A DNA stretch of 64,000 nucleotides from Bacteroides helcogenes P 36-108. Lineage in GTDB: Bacteria; Bacteroidota; Bacteroidia; Bacteroidales; Bacteroidaceae. The stretch lies in assembly GCF_000186225.1 (NCBI RefSeq), contig NC_014933.1, positions 1 through 64,000 on the forward strand. Reading direction: 5' to 3'. The notes beneath the pieces were generated by a model. The model had not been told where the DNA came from. It made no database searches and worked only from the letters and a program-made list of their open reading frames with translations. Below, one piece after another: positions 1 through 9,360 of this stretch. Position numbers and translations under genes: made by a program. The first letter of the stretch is position 1, and every line of letters starts with the position of its first letter.

Positions 1-8
1 AAAAAACA

Positions 9-40
9 TTTGTTTTTCTCAAATAAGATTGCCAATTTTG
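9..40 (+). promoter_or_regulatory. candidate dnaA promoter
   Basis: TTTG at 9-12 is followed after 20 bp by CAATTTTG at 33-40, which differs by one base from the Bacteroides -7 consensus TAnnTTTG. It lies about 45 bp before the dnaA ATG. The match is imperfect, so this is a weak call. Confidence 0.35.
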
Positions 41-86
41 CATGCGTAGAAGTTTTGCTTAATTAATAAATGTATTTATAGCCGTT

Positions 87-1478
87 ATGAGTGAAATAAA
101 TCATGTCGGGTTGTGGAATCGTTGTCTTGAAATTATAAGAGACAATGTTCCCGAACAGACATATAAAACATGGTTTCTCCCCATTATTCCTTTAAAATAT
201 GAGGACAAAACACTGGTCGTACAAGTGCCCAGCCAGTTCTTTTATGAATTTTTGGAGGACAAGTTTGTGGACTTGTTGCGTAAAACTCTTTATAAAGTAA
301 TTGGTGAAGGGACGAAATTAATGTATAACGTAATGGTAGATAAAAGTTCCCGTCCAGAAAAGACGGTCAATTACGAATCCACCAACCGCACCATCATTCC
401 ACAAAAGACGGTAATTGACAAACAGATTCCACAAATAATCGTTCCGGAACTCGATCCTCACTTGAATCCGGAATACAATTTTGAAACTTTCATCGAAGGC
501 TATAGCAACAAGCTGTCCCGCAGTGTCGCAGAAGCCGTTGCCCTCAATCCTGCCAAAACGATATTCAACCCACTATTTCTATATGGTGCTTCCGGTGTAG
601 GCAAAACACACCTTGCCAATGCTATCGGGACCAAAATAAAGGAATTATATCCAGAAAAGCGGGTGTTATACGTATCTGCACATCTATTTCAGGTACAGTA
701 CACTGATTCTGTACGTAACAACACCACTAACGACTTTATCAACTTCTACCAGACAATTGACATACTGATTATTGATGATATCCAAGAATTTGCAGGCGTT
801 ACAAAGACGCAAAATACATTCTTCCACATCTTTAATCATTTGCATCAGAACGGAAAGCAACTCATTCTCACTTCAGACCGCGCTCCCGTACTATTACAAG
901 GAATGGAAGAACGCCTCATTACCCGCTTCAAATGGGGAATGGTAGCCGAATTGGAGAAACCGACAGTAGAACTTCGTAAAAATATTCTGCGCAACAAAAT
1001 ACATCGTGACGGGCTGCAGTTTCCACCGGAAGTAATTGATTATATTGCAGAAAACGTAGGAGACAGTGTACGTGATTTGGAAGGCATCGTTATTTCAATC
1101 ATGGCACATTCTACGATCTATAACAAAGAAATAGATTTGGAGTTGACTCAACGCATCGTACGAAAAGTAGTCAACAGCGAAAGCAAATCAATCACCGTTG
1201 ATGACATTATCAATACCGTATGTAAGCATTTCGGTTTGGACACCGCAACTATTCATACTAAATCAAGAAAACGAGAAGTAGTTCAGGCACGTCAGATAGC
1301 CATGTTTTTAGCCAAAAATTATACAGACTTCTCCACAGCCAAGATTGGAGCTTTAATAGGTCACAAAGATCACGCCACTGTACTGCATGCCTGCAAAACC
1401 ATCAAAGAGTTAAAGGAAGTGGATAAATCATTCCGGGCTGAAATCGACGAAATTCAGTCTGTATTAAAGAAGGGATAA
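87..1478 (+). CDS. dnaA: chromosomal replication initiator protein DnaA
   Basis: Replication initiator that binds DnaA boxes at oriC, melts the duplex and recruits the replicative helicase. The 463 residues show the family order: N-terminal domain I (about 1-85), a linker, the AAA+ core with Walker A GASGVGKT at 167-174 and Walker B around IIDDIQE near 230, and the C-terminal helix-turn-helix with the DnaA signature [15 protein letters not shown] near 425-440. Length is normal. The gene stands alone, with a hairpin terminator just downstream and a convergent nitroreductase beyond it. Its place at the start of the window fits the convention of numbering a chromosome from dnaA. No Shine-Dalgarno is visible, as is usual in Bacteroides. 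Confidence 0.97.
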   Translation: MSEINHVGLWNRCLEIIRDNVPEQTYKTWFLPIIPLKYEDKTLVVQVPSQFFYEFLEDKFVDLLRKTLYKVIGEGTKLMYNVMVDKSSRPEKTVNYESTNRTIIPQKTVIDKQIPQIIVPELDPHLNPEYNFETFIEGYSNKLSRSVAEAVALNPAKTIFNPLFLYGASGVGKTHLANAIGTKIKELYPEKRVLYVSAHLFQVQYTDSVRNNTTNDFINFYQTIDILIIDDIQEFAGVTKTQNTFFHIFNHLHQNGKQLILTSDRAPVLLQGMEERLITRFKWGMVAELEKPTVELRKNILRNKIHRDGLQFPPEVIDYIAENVGDSVRDLEGIVISIMAHSTIYNKEIDLELTQRIVRKVVNSESKSITVDDIINTVCKHFGLDTATIHTKSRKREVVQARQIAMFLAKNYTDFSTAKIGALIGHKDHATVLHACKTIKELKEVDKSFRAEIDEIQSVLKKG

Positions 1479-1482
1479 AATG

Positions 1483-1518
1483 AAATATTGATTATGGGAC
1501 ATCCAATAATCAATATTT
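1483..1518. terminator. bidirectional terminator between dnaA and the nitroreductase
   Basis: A perfect 13-bp inverted repeat (1483-1495 with 1506-1518, loop of 10) sits in the 44-bp gap between two convergent genes. The stem is AT-rich with A/T tracts on both ends, so it could stop transcripts from both sides. Confidence 0.6.
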
Positions 1519-1522
1519 ACAT

Positions 1523-2257
1523 TCAAAATCCTTGTTTCTTCATCGCGTTCCAAAGATTCTCAGACATCATTTCACCGTCTTTCTTTGTATAGCGTACATC
1601 TGTAAAAACCTGAGCTAACGTTTCCTTGTTATTGTCCCGAATAAACTGTATGTTTTCCGGAAGTGCTTCTTTATAACAATACAATCGGTCTATATCTTCG
1701 GAAGTATAATCATGGTAAGTTTCATCATGTACTATTGCCTCCAAAGGAAGACGATCTACTTGAGCTGGTATCTCAGCAGGCCATCCCACAGTCACCGTAG
1801 TTATAGGAAATACCAGTTCAGGCAATTCCAAAGCTTCAATGATCATTTGGGGGTTATATGTAGTAGTTCCTAAATAGCAAATTCCCAATCCCTTTTCTTC
1901 AGCAGCAACACAAAAAGTCTGAGCAAACAACAATGCATCTACAGCACCGGTCACAAACCATTCAAAATTGTCATAACCCGGTTCAGCCTTCCGATGTTCA
2001 CACCACTTACTGAAACGCCGCAAGTCTATGCAAAAAGTAAGAACTACCGGAGCTGTTTGTATCATAGGCTGATTAAAGTGTGCGGGAGACAACTTAGCTT
2101 TACGCTCAGCATCACGCGTCACAATTACACTATAAATCTGCATATTCCCCACTGTAGAAGCGCGAGAAGATACTTTAAGCAAATCGTTTAACAAATCAGA
2201 AGAAAGATCTTTCTTCTGATAATGTCGGATCGTTCTCCTTTCTTTCAAGCTTTCCAT
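1523..2257 (-). CDS. nitroreductase family protein (NADPH-dependent oxidoreductase, FMN-binding)
   Basis: An FMN-dependent NAD(P)H oxidoreductase of the nitroreductase superfamily; the natural substrate is unknown. The start ERRTIRHYQKKDLSSDLLNDLL is the usual phosphate-contacting RRSxRxF-type N-terminus, and KGLGICYLGTTTYNP followed by TVGWPAE matches the GxxxCxIGG and xxxGxP segments of the NfsA/frp type. The open frame extends 15 codons further upstream to 2302, but that extension contains a -7 promoter box (TATCTTTG, 2272-2279), so the ATG at 2257 is chosen, giving 244 residues. Monocistronic and convergent with dnaA. The family is clear; the role (detoxification, redox balance or metronidazole activation) cannot be told from sequence. 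Confidence 0.85.
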   Translation of the reverse strand: MESLKERRTIRHYQKKDLSSDLLNDLLKVSSRASTVGNMQIYSVIVTRDAERKAKLSPAHFNQPMIQTAPVVLTFCIDLRRFSKWCEHRKAEPGYDNFEWFVTGAVDALLFAQTFCVAAEEKGLGICYLGTTTYNPQMIIEALELPELVFPITTVTVGWPAEIPAQVDRLPLEAIVHDETYHDYTSEDIDRLYCYKEALPENIQFIRDNNKETLAQVFTDVRYTKKDGEMMSENLWNAMKKQGF

Positions 2258-2271
2258 TCTTTCTTTTTTTG

Positions 2272-2279
2272 CAAAGATA
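2272..2279 (-). promoter_or_regulatory. -7 box for the nitroreductase gene
   Basis: TATCTTTG read on the minus strand matches the Bacteroides TAnnTTTG element and lies 15 bp before the chosen ATG. No clear TTTG was seen at -33. Confidence 0.55.
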
Positions 2280-2490
2280 TAAAAAGAATCACAAACTGTC
2301 ATTTAATCCTGCCATAAAACTTTAACAGACTTTCTAAAAAAGAATAAGTATCCCGACCTGATACCCGATTCATTATTTCTTTTTTAGAGAACTATTTAGT
2401 TAATTTAATTATCCAATCATTTAGTTATCAACAATTTGTTCATTACAAATAGGAAACATTCAATTAGTTAATAAAAACATTCTTTTTTGT

Positions 2491-2521
2491 TTTGCCAAGT
2501 AGAAAAACATTCATAGCTTTG
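2491..2521 (+). promoter_or_regulatory. promoter of nrdJ
   Basis: TTTG at 2491-2494, a 19-bp spacer and TAGCTTTG at 2514-2521 fit the Bacteroides sigma-ABfr consensus. The expected start point leaves a leader of about 70 nt before the GTG. The rest of the AT-rich 2258-2490 gap holds no gene, and no cobalamin riboswitch fold was recognised. Confidence 0.75.
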
Positions 2522-2597
2522 CAAAATCATTTGTTAACAGTAAGTAAGACTTCTACAAATTTACTTATTTACAACTAAATCTAAGAGATACAGCATC

Positions 2598-5135
2598 GTG
2601 GAAAAAAAAATTTATTCTTATGACGAATCCTACGAAGAATCCTTACGATACTTCCAAGGTGACGAATTGGCTGCCAGAGTTTGGGTAAACAAATATGCGG
2701 TCAAAGATTCTTTCGGAAATATTTACGAAAAGTCTCCGGAAGATATGCATTGGAGAATAGCCAATGAAATAGCGAGGATTGAAGCCAAGTACCCCAACGC
2801 ATTAAGTTCGGAAGAATTGTTCAACTTGTTAAACCACTTCAAGTATATTGTTCCGCAGGGAAGCCCAATGACTGGAATCGGTAATAATTATCAAGTAGCA
2901 TCCCTGTCCAACTGTTTTGTAATCGGTGTAGATGGTGAAGCTGACTCTTATGGTGCGATTTTTAAAATAGATGAGGAACAAGTGCAGCTAATGAAGCGCC
3001 GCGGTGGTGTGGGACATGACCTCTCGCATATCCGTCCCAAAGGATCACCGGTTAAAAATTCCGCATTAACTTCTACCGGATTAGTTCCCTTCATGGAACG
3101 CTATTCAAATTCAACCCGTGAAGTAGCACAAGACGGTCGTCGCGGTGCATTGATGTTAAGTGTGTCCATCAAGCATCCAGATTCTGAGGCATTCATTGAT
3201 GCAAAAATGACAGAAGGCAAAGTCACAGGAGCCAATGTCTCCGTAAAACTTACAGATTCTTTCATGCAAGCTGCCATTGAAGGAAAACCATACACGCAAC
3301 AATATCCGATTGATGCTGCAGAACCTATTTTCAAAAAGGAAATAGATGCTTCTGCCTTATGGAAAAAGATTGTGCACAATGCCTGGAAATCGGCAGAGCC
3401 CGGCGTACTTTTCTGGGATACCATCTTGAGAGAGTCCGTGCCTGATTGTTATGAAGATTTGGGCTATCGCACCATATCCACCAACCCCTGCGGTGAGATT
3501 CCTTTATGTCCGTATGATTCATGCCGTCTGCTTGCAATCAACCTATACTCTTATGTAATCAATCCATTCAAGTCGGATGCATATTTTGATTTTGATTTGT
3601 TCAAAAAGCACGTTGCATTGGCCCAGCGCATCATGGACGACATTATTGACCTGGAATTGGAAAAGATTGAGCGAATCATGAAAAAGATAGATTCTGACCC
3701 AGAAGATGAAGAAGTAAAACGGACAGAACTTAGTTTATGGCAGAAAATATATAAAAAAAGCAGACAAGGTCGTCGTACAGGAGTCGGAATTACGGCAGAA
3801 GGCGATATGCTTGCAGCCTTAGGCCTACGTTACGGGACTGAAGAAGCGACTGAATTTTCTGAAAAAGTACACAAAACCGTTGCTCTCAATGCTTACCGTT
3901 CTTCAATAGAAATGGCAAAGGAACGCGGTGCTTTTGAAATTTACAATACAGAGCGCGAAAAGGACAATCCGTTCATCAACCGTCTTCGTGAAGCTGATCC
4001 GGAACTCTATGAAGAAATGAAAAAATACGGACGCCGTAATATTGCTTGCCTCACCATTGCTCCCACCGGGACTACCAGTCTAATGACACAGACCACTTCC
4101 GGCATAGAACCTGTATTTTTGCCCGTATATAAGCGACGCCGTAAAGTAAATCCGAATGATACAAACGTCCATGTTGACTTTATAGACGAAACCGGTGATG
4201 CTTTTGAAGAGTATATCGTATTTCATCCTAAATTCGTGACTTGGATGGAAGCTCAAGGTTACAATCCTGCCAAACGATATACCCAAGAAGAAATTGATAC
4301 CATGGTGGAAAAGTCACCATATTACAAAGCAACTTCCAATGATGTGGACTGGCTGATGAAAGTTAAGATGCAAGGACGTATCCAAAAGTGGGTGGACCAC
4401 TCTATCAGCGTTACAATCAACCTGCCAAACGATGTAGATGAAGAACTGGTGAACCGTTTGTATGTGGAAGCATGGAAGTCGGGATGCAAAGGATGTACCG
4501 TTTATCGCGACGGTTCCCGTTCTGGTGTACTTATATCGACCAAAAGTGACAAAAAAGAAGGATTACCCCCATGCAAACCACCTACGGTGGTTGAAACTCG
4601 TCCTAAAATTCTGGATGCAGATGTTGTACGTTTCCAGAACAACAAAGAAAAATGGGTAGCATTCGTCGGTTTACTGGACAACCACCCATACGAAATCTTC
4701 ACCGGTGTGCTTGATGATGACGAGGGTATCATTCTGCCAAAAAATGTGACATCTGGTCATATTATCAAAAATATAGACGAAAATGGGAACAAGCGTTATG
4801 ACTTTCAGTTTGAAAATAAGCGCGGATATAAAGTCACCATTGAAGGGCTGTCCGAAAAGTTCAATAAAGAATATTGGAACTACGCCAAACTGATTTCTGG
4901 AGTATTACGTTACCGTATGCCTATTGAGCAGGTTATCAAGTTAGTAGGTTCTCTGCAACTGGATAGCGAAAATATCAATACTTGGAAAAATGGTGTAGAA
5001 CGCGCTCTAAAAAAATATATCCAAGATGGTACAGAAGCCAAAGGCAAGAAATGTCCTAACTGTGGCAATGAAACACTGGTCTATCAGGAAGGCTGCCTTA
5101 TCTGTAAGACCTGTGGCGCTTCCCGTTGCGGATAA
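2598..5135 (+). CDS. nrdJ: adenosylcobalamin-dependent (class II) ribonucleotide reductase
   Basis: Reduces ribonucleotides to deoxyribonucleotides using adenosylcobalamin as radical generator, so it needs no oxygen and no second subunit. The 845-residue protein shows SNCFVIG near residue 103 (redox cysteine), the catalytic NPCGEIPL loop at 296-303 with thiyl Cys298 and Glu300, the APTGTTS phosphate-binding loop near 491, and a C-terminal Zn-ribbon-like segment with five cysteines plus a CG end that should act as the swinging thiol arm. The start is GTG at 2598, consistent with the promoter; no upstream ATG is in frame nearby. Transcribed alone. Class II enzymes are common in Bacteroides beside NrdDG and NrdAB. 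Confidence 0.93.
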   Translation: MEKKIYSYDESYEESLRYFQGDELAARVWVNKYAVKDSFGNIYEKSPEDMHWRIANEIARIEAKYPNALSSEELFNLLNHFKYIVPQGSPMTGIGNNYQVASLSNCFVIGVDGEADSYGAIFKIDEEQVQLMKRRGGVGHDLSHIRPKGSPVKNSALTSTGLVPFMERYSNSTREVAQDGRRGALMLSVSIKHPDSEAFIDAKMTEGKVTGANVSVKLTDSFMQAAIEGKPYTQQYPIDAAEPIFKKEIDASALWKKIVHNAWKSAEPGVLFWDTILRESVPDCYEDLGYRTISTNPCGEIPLCPYDSCRLLAINLYSYVINPFKSDAYFDFDLFKKHVALAQRIMDDIIDLELEKIERIMKKIDSDPEDEEVKRTELSLWQKIYKKSRQGRRTGVGITAEGDMLAALGLRYGTEEATEFSEKVHKTVALNAYRSSIEMAKERGAFEIYNTEREKDNPFINRLREADPELYEEMKKYGRRNIACLTIAPTGTTSLMTQTTSGIEPVFLPVYKRRRKVNPNDTNVHVDFIDETGDAFEEYIVFHPKFVTWMEAQGYNPAKRYTQEEIDTMVEKSPYYKATSNDVDWLMKVKMQGRIQKWVDHSISVTINLPNDVDEELVNRLYVEAWKSGCKGCTVYRDGSRSGVLISTKSDKKEGLPPCKPPTVVETRPKILDADVVRFQNNKEKWVAFVGLLDNHPYEIFTGVLDDDEGIILPKNVTSGHIIKNIDENGNKRYDFQFENKRGYKVTIEGLSEKFNKEYWNYAKLISGVLRYRMPIEQVIKLVGSLQLDSENINTWKNGVERALKKYIQDGTEAKGKKCPNCGNETLVYQEGCLICKTCGASRCG

Positions 5136-5187
5136 GGTTATGACAAGCACAAACGTTTGCATAGGAATTTAAATGACTTAGACAATG

Positions 5188-5242
5188 ATAGCTGCATGGT
5201 TATGAGGAATATTTTCTATACTTGCATAATCATTGCAGCTAT
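5188..5242 (+). repeat. imperfect inverted repeat upstream of malQ
   Basis: Arms 5188-5204 and 5225-5242 share a 9-bp ATAGCTGCA/TGCAGCTAT core and a further 6-bp CATAAT/TTATG-type pairing, with a 20-base loop containing TATACTTG (near the -7 consensus). It could be an operator overlapping the malQ promoter or a leader hairpin; nothing shows which. Confidence 0.4.
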
Positions 5243-5265
5243 TGTTATTTCTAAATCTAATATAT

Positions 5266-7971
5266 ATGATACTATCATTTAATATTGAATACCGCACCAG
5301 TTGGGGTGAAGAAGTCAGAGTTTCTGGCTCCATTCCCGAACTTGGCAACGATCGTTCAAACGACGCCATTCCTCTAAGTACCATAGACGGCATTCATTGG
5401 AATGCCAAAGTAGATATACAGTCACCGGAACACAGTATTATCCGGTACTGTTACCATATTTATCGTGACGGAAAGGTCATACGTACGGAATGGAACAGTT
5501 TTTCCCGCACTCTCCATGTGGAAGGCACTCCAAAGAAGATCTATCGCATAGAGGATAACTGGAAAAATTTACCGGAACAACAGTATTTCTATTCCTCCGC
5601 ATTCACAGAATCTTTGTTGGCACACCACGAGCGCAGTGCAGCTCCCAAAAGCTATAAAAGAGGAGTGCTGATTAAAGCATATGCTCCGTGCATTAACAGT
5701 GACCACTGTTTGGCTATTTGCGGTAACCAAAAAGTACTGGGAGACTGGAATCCGGATAAAGCCATACTAATGAGCGATACTGCTTTTCCAGAATGGCAAG
5801 TAGAGGTAGATGCCAGTAAAATCAGTTTCCCTTTAGAATACAAGTTTATTCTTTTCAACAAAAAAGAACACCGCGCCGTAGCTTGGGAAAATAATCCCAA
5901 TCGCTATATAGCCAACCCGCAAATAGGAACCGACGAAACATTGGCAATAGGTGACCGTTATGTTTACTTCAGCCTTCCTCCCTGGAAAGGTGCTGGTGTA
6001 GCCGTACCGGTATTCTCTCTACGTTCTGAAAAAAGTTTTGGAGTGGGCGATTTCGGTGATTTGATACGCATAATCGACTGGGCAGTAGCTACTCATCAAA
6101 AAGCTGTACAAATTCTGCCTATCAATGACACTACCATGACACATACATGGACAGACTCTTATCCCTACAACAGCATTTCTATCTATGCTTTCCATCCGAT
6201 GTACATGGATTTACAACAATTGGGAAAGTTGAAAGACAAGAGTCTAATGACAGAATTCAACAGACGACAGAAAGAATTGAACACCTTTCCTACTGTAGAT
6301 TATGAAGCCGTAAACCGGACGAAATGGGAGTATTTCCATTTGATTTACAAACAAGAGGGCGAAAAAGTTTTGGCATCGGAAGCTTTCAAAACATTTTATA
6401 AGACCAATAAGGAATGGCTGCAACCATACGCTGTATTCAGTTACTTACGGGATGCCTATAAAACTCCAAACTTTCGTGAATGGCCCAAATACAGCATATA
6501 CAATATTCGGGAGACTGAAAAACTTTGCGAACCGACATCCGCCGATTACCCTCATATTGCCATTTACTATTATATCCAATTCAACCTCCATCTACAACTA
6601 CTTGCCGCCACAGAACATGCACGTGCCAATGGTGTGGTACTGAAAGGTGACATTCCCATAGGCATAAGCCGTAATAGCGTAGATGCATGGACAGAGCCCC
6701 ATTATTTCAACTTAAACGGTCAGGCCGGTGCTCCACCCGATGACTTCTCTGTAAACGGACAGAACTGGGGTTTTCCTACTTACAACTGGGACATAATGGA
6801 AAAAGATGGTTATGCCTGGTGGATGAAGCGCTTCCGCAAGATGTCGGAATACTTTGATGCCTATCGTATAGACCACATCCTCGGCTTCTTCCGTATTTGG
6901 GAAATACCGATGGATGCCGTACATGGGTTGTTGGGACAATTTGTACCGGCCTTACCTATGACACGTGAAGAAATTGAAGGGTACGGTCTGACATTCCGAT
7001 ACGAGTATCTGAAACCTTATATCCACGAACACTTCCTCAAACAAGTATTCGGTCCCCATACAGAAACGGTAAAACAGATATTTATCGAGCCAACAGACAC
7101 ATGGGAAATTTACCGTATGCGTCCGGAGTTCGACACCCAGCGCAAGGTTGAAGCATACTTTGCCGGAAAAACTGATGAAGACAGCATTTGGATTCGAGAC
7201 GGTCTGTATGCACTTATCAGTGATGTGTTGTTTGTTCCTGACCGGAGCGACGCCAACAAATACCATCCCCGTATCGGTGTACAACACGATTACATCTACC
7301 GTGCCTTGAACGATTGGGAAAAGGCTGCATTCAACCGCCTATATGACCAATACTATTATCACCGCCACAATGATTTCTGGGGGCAACAGGCCATGAAGAA
7401 ACTGCCCCAGCTCACACAATCCACACGTATGCTGGTATGTGGAGAAGACCTCGGAATGATTCCCGACTGTGTGGCATGGGTAATGAATGATTTACGCATC
7501 CTTTCTCTGGAAATACAGCGTATGCCCAAAGACCCATCTCAGGAGTTCGGGTATCCAGACCAATATCCGTATCGCTCAGTCTGCACTATTTCCACACACG
7601 ACATGTCCACCCTACGTGGCTGGTGGGAAGAAGATTTCCAACAGACGCAACGATATTATAACACTATATTGGGGCATTACGGTGCTGCCCCCGCCATAGC
7701 TACGCCTGAACTTTGTGAAGAAGTGATTCGCAACCACCTGTACAGCAACTCTATCCTCTGCATCCTATCTCTGCAAGATTGGATGTCAATAGACGGCAAA
7801 TGGCGCAATCCAAATGTACAGGAGGAGCGTATCAACATCCCTGCCAACCCACGCCACTACTGGCGTTGGCGCATGCATTTGACACTGGAACAGTTAATGA
7901 ACGCCGAGAGTCTGAATGAAAAAATCAAAAGTCTGATAGGCAATACTCAGAGAGAAATTATCCCAATATGA
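5266..7971 (+). CDS. malQ: 4-alpha-glucanotransferase (GH77) with two N-terminal CBM20 domains, DPE2-like
   Basis: Transfers alpha-1,4-glucan segments between maltodextrins or glycogen, releasing glucose. Two starch-binding CBM20-type beta domains come first (about residues 1-100 with WGEEVRVSGSIPELG, and about 125-220 with CGNQKVLGDWNPDKA). The GH77 barrel follows, with FDAYRIDHILGFFRIW (catalytic Asp), VCGEDLGMIPDC (acid/base Glu) and STHDMSTLRGWW (third acid). The layout is that of plant cytosolic DPE2 rather than short bacterial MalQ. A TTG at 5233 is in frame, but the ATG at 5266 begins exactly at the CBM fold, giving 901 residues. No signal peptide, so cytoplasmic. The stop overlaps the folB start by 4 bp (ATGA), implying translational coupling. 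Confidence 0.9.
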   Translation: MILSFNIEYRTSWGEEVRVSGSIPELGNDRSNDAIPLSTIDGIHWNAKVDIQSPEHSIIRYCYHIYRDGKVIRTEWNSFSRTLHVEGTPKKIYRIEDNWKNLPEQQYFYSSAFTESLLAHHERSAAPKSYKRGVLIKAYAPCINSDHCLAICGNQKVLGDWNPDKAILMSDTAFPEWQVEVDASKISFPLEYKFILFNKKEHRAVAWENNPNRYIANPQIGTDETLAIGDRYVYFSLPPWKGAGVAVPVFSLRSEKSFGVGDFGDLIRIIDWAVATHQKAVQILPINDTTMTHTWTDSYPYNSISIYAFHPMYMDLQQLGKLKDKSLMTEFNRRQKELNTFPTVDYEAVNRTKWEYFHLIYKQEGEKVLASEAFKTFYKTNKEWLQPYAVFSYLRDAYKTPNFREWPKYSIYNIRETEKLCEPTSADYPHIAIYYYIQFNLHLQLLAATEHARANGVVLKGDIPIGISRNSVDAWTEPHYFNLNGQAGAPPDDFSVNGQNWGFPTYNWDIMEKDGYAWWMKRFRKMSEYFDAYRIDHILGFFRIWEIPMDAVHGLLGQFVPALPMTREEIEGYGLTFRYEYLKPYIHEHFLKQVFGPHTETVKQIFIEPTDTWEIYRMRPEFDTQRKVEAYFAGKTDEDSIWIRDGLYALISDVLFVPDRSDANKYHPRIGVQHDYIYRALNDWEKAAFNRLYDQYYYHRHNDFWGQQAMKKLPQLTQSTRMLVCGEDLGMIPDCVAWVMNDLRILSLEIQRMPKDPSQEFGYPDQYPYRSVCTISTHDMSTLRGWWEEDFQQTQRYYNTILGHYGAAPAIATPELCEEVIRNHLYSNSILCILSLQDWMSIDGKWRNPNVQEERINIPANPRHYWRWRMHLTLEQLMNAESLNEKIKSLIGNTQREIIPI

Positions 7972-8333
7972 ACAGTCACATTTTTTTAGAAAATATTCGT
8001 TTCTTCGCCTACCACGGGGTAGGCGAACAAGAAACACTGGTCGGCAATGAATTTACTGTCAGTCTCCGCTTAAAAGTCGATATACAACGTGCTGCAAAGA
8101 CAGACAATGTAGCTGATACCGTCAGCTATGCCGATGTCTATGAGGCGGTAAAGGCAGAGATGATAATTCCGTCCAAACTGCTGGAACATGTCTGTGAACG
8201 AATCATCTCCCGGCTGTTCAGTGAGTTTTCCCAAATAGAAGAAATAGAACTGAAACTGGCAAAACGCAATCCACCTATGGGAGCTGACATCGAAAATGCA
8301 GGCATAGAGATAAGTCAACGGCGCGGCGAATAG
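7968..8333 (+). CDS. folB: dihydroneopterin aldolase
   Basis: Folate pathway: converts 7,8-dihydroneopterin to 6-hydroxymethyl-dihydropterin plus glycolaldehyde. The 121-residue chain shows the typical IFLENIRFFAYHGVGEQE start (substrate Glu and Tyr region), VSYADVYEAV in the middle and the catalytic-lysine segment LAKRNPPMGAD near the end. Its start overlaps the malQ stop by 4 bp, so the two are cotranscribed although functionally unrelated. Its 3' end overlaps the convergent transglycosylase gene by 19 bp. Confidence 0.93.
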   Translation: MNSHIFLENIRFFAYHGVGEQETLVGNEFTVSLRLKVDIQRAAKTDNVADTVSYADVYEAVKAEMIIPSKLLEHVCERIISRLFSEFSQIEEIELKLAKRNPPMGADIENAGIEISQRRGE

Positions 8334-9097
8334 CGACGTATCTTTTTATAATAAAGCAATTTTTCATTTATTCCGAAATTCTTGGGATGTGTAAAAATGA
8401 TTTTAGCAGCAAAGATACGATAGATGTAGCGGTTGGTTTCCTCTACCAAACGGAGTTCCAATGCTTCATCCACTTGTTGCCGTTCCAGTTCGGCACGAAT
8501 ACGTGCCTGCCCTATGTTGTAGCTTTGCGCCACAGCTACCCAATCCTTAAACTTAGCATAAGCGTCATGCAAATAACGGCAAGCTGCGTCAGTGGACTTT
8601 CGCAAGTGAAAGCGCTCATCTACCCGGTTGTTAACCGTCAGTCCATAGTCATCCGCTGTTCCTGCCATAAACTGCCACAATCCGGCAGCCCCCTTTCCAG
8701 AACAGACATAAGGATTCATTCCACTCTCCACCACCATCAGATACTTGAAATCATCGGGGATATTGTTGGCACTCAGGATAGGTTCTACCACCGGAAAATA
8801 AAAATTGGCACGCTGTACCAATAAAGATGAAAGTCCTGAGAGTGACGACAGTTCCCGTTGCAATTTTCGCTTTCTCTCATGAGTACTCAAGTCTATTATC
8901 TGACCGCAGAAATCCAGAATATTCTCATCATCCAATGTATATCCCGACGGGCAAGAATCCACTTCCATAATGTAATAGTCGGCGGGCAGATTGGGCTGTG
9001 CCATGCAGGGCAGCGAATCGGGCTCTTGCGAAAAGACCGTTTGCGAAAAGAGAAAAACGAGAGTTCCGATAACGGGCAGAAAAAAATGACGCTTCAT
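8315..9097 (-). CDS. lytic transglycosylase, MltD/SLT-like (GH23)
   Basis: Periplasmic murein-cleaving enzyme that forms 1,6-anhydro-muropeptides. A signal peptide (residues about 1-23, ending VFSQ) is followed by the transglycosylase domain: LMVVESGMNPYVCSGKGAAGLWQFM has the catalytic Glu of the ES motif and the GLWQFM motif, and AQSYNIGQARIRAEL is the usual substrate-groove helix. At 260 residues it lacks the LysM tail of classical MltD. Its 3' end overlaps folB by 19 bp in convergent orientation. It has its own promoter at 9125-9156. Confidence 0.88.
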   Translation of the reverse strand: MKRHFFLPVIGTLVFLFSQTVFSQEPDSLPCMAQPNLPADYYIMEVDSCPSGYTLDDENILDFCGQIIDLSTHERKRKLQRELSSLSGLSSLLVQRANFYFPVVEPILSANNIPDDFKYLMVVESGMNPYVCSGKGAAGLWQFMAGTADDYGLTVNNRVDERFHLRKSTDAACRYLHDAYAKFKDWVAVAQSYNIGQARIRAELERQQVDEALELRLVEETNRYIYRIFAAKIIFTHPKNFGINEKLLYYKKIRRYSPRR

Positions 9098-9124
9098 GAC
9101 AAACTGTTATTTAGGAAACGGCTG

Positions 9125-9156
9125 CAAAGGTACAAATTTACTAATTGGCAGACAAA
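9125..9156 (-). promoter_or_regulatory. promoter of the lytic transglycosylase gene
   Basis: On the minus strand, TTTG (9156-9153), a 20-bp spacer and TACCTTTG (9132-9125) give a near-ideal Bacteroides promoter, 28 bp before the ATG. Confidence 0.75.
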
Positions 9157-9280
9157 AAATAAAGATGCAAGTTTCTTACTTATTTCTATTATGGCAGATA
9201 CTTTCCTTAACCCACCTGCCACCTATATAGACCTTTTAAGAACAAAAAACACCCAACTATATACCATAAACAAAATGTAA

Positions 9281-9310
9281 GAGGCTGTGTCATTGTTTTA
9301 ACACAGCCTC
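9281..9310 (-). terminator. terminator of the susC-susD-GH18-LamG operon
   Basis: A 10-bp perfect stem (GAGGCTGTGT with ACACAGCCTC, loop of 10) lies about 50 bp past the stop of the last operon gene. The T-tract after it is weak, so termination efficiency is uncertain. Confidence 0.55.
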
Positions 9311-9360
9311 AATGATTTATAAAATTACCAGAATAGTTCAGATAACATTAAAAACACCAA

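Noticed and set aside
2425..2433. TTATCAACA, one mismatch from a DnaA box, in AT-rich DNA near dnaA
   Set aside because: A single imperfect box in AT-rich sequence is expected by chance; no cluster to define an origin.
2303..2597. Possible cobalamin riboswitch before the B12-dependent reductase
   Set aside because: The leader is only about 70 nt after the promoter and shows no B12-box-like conserved element.
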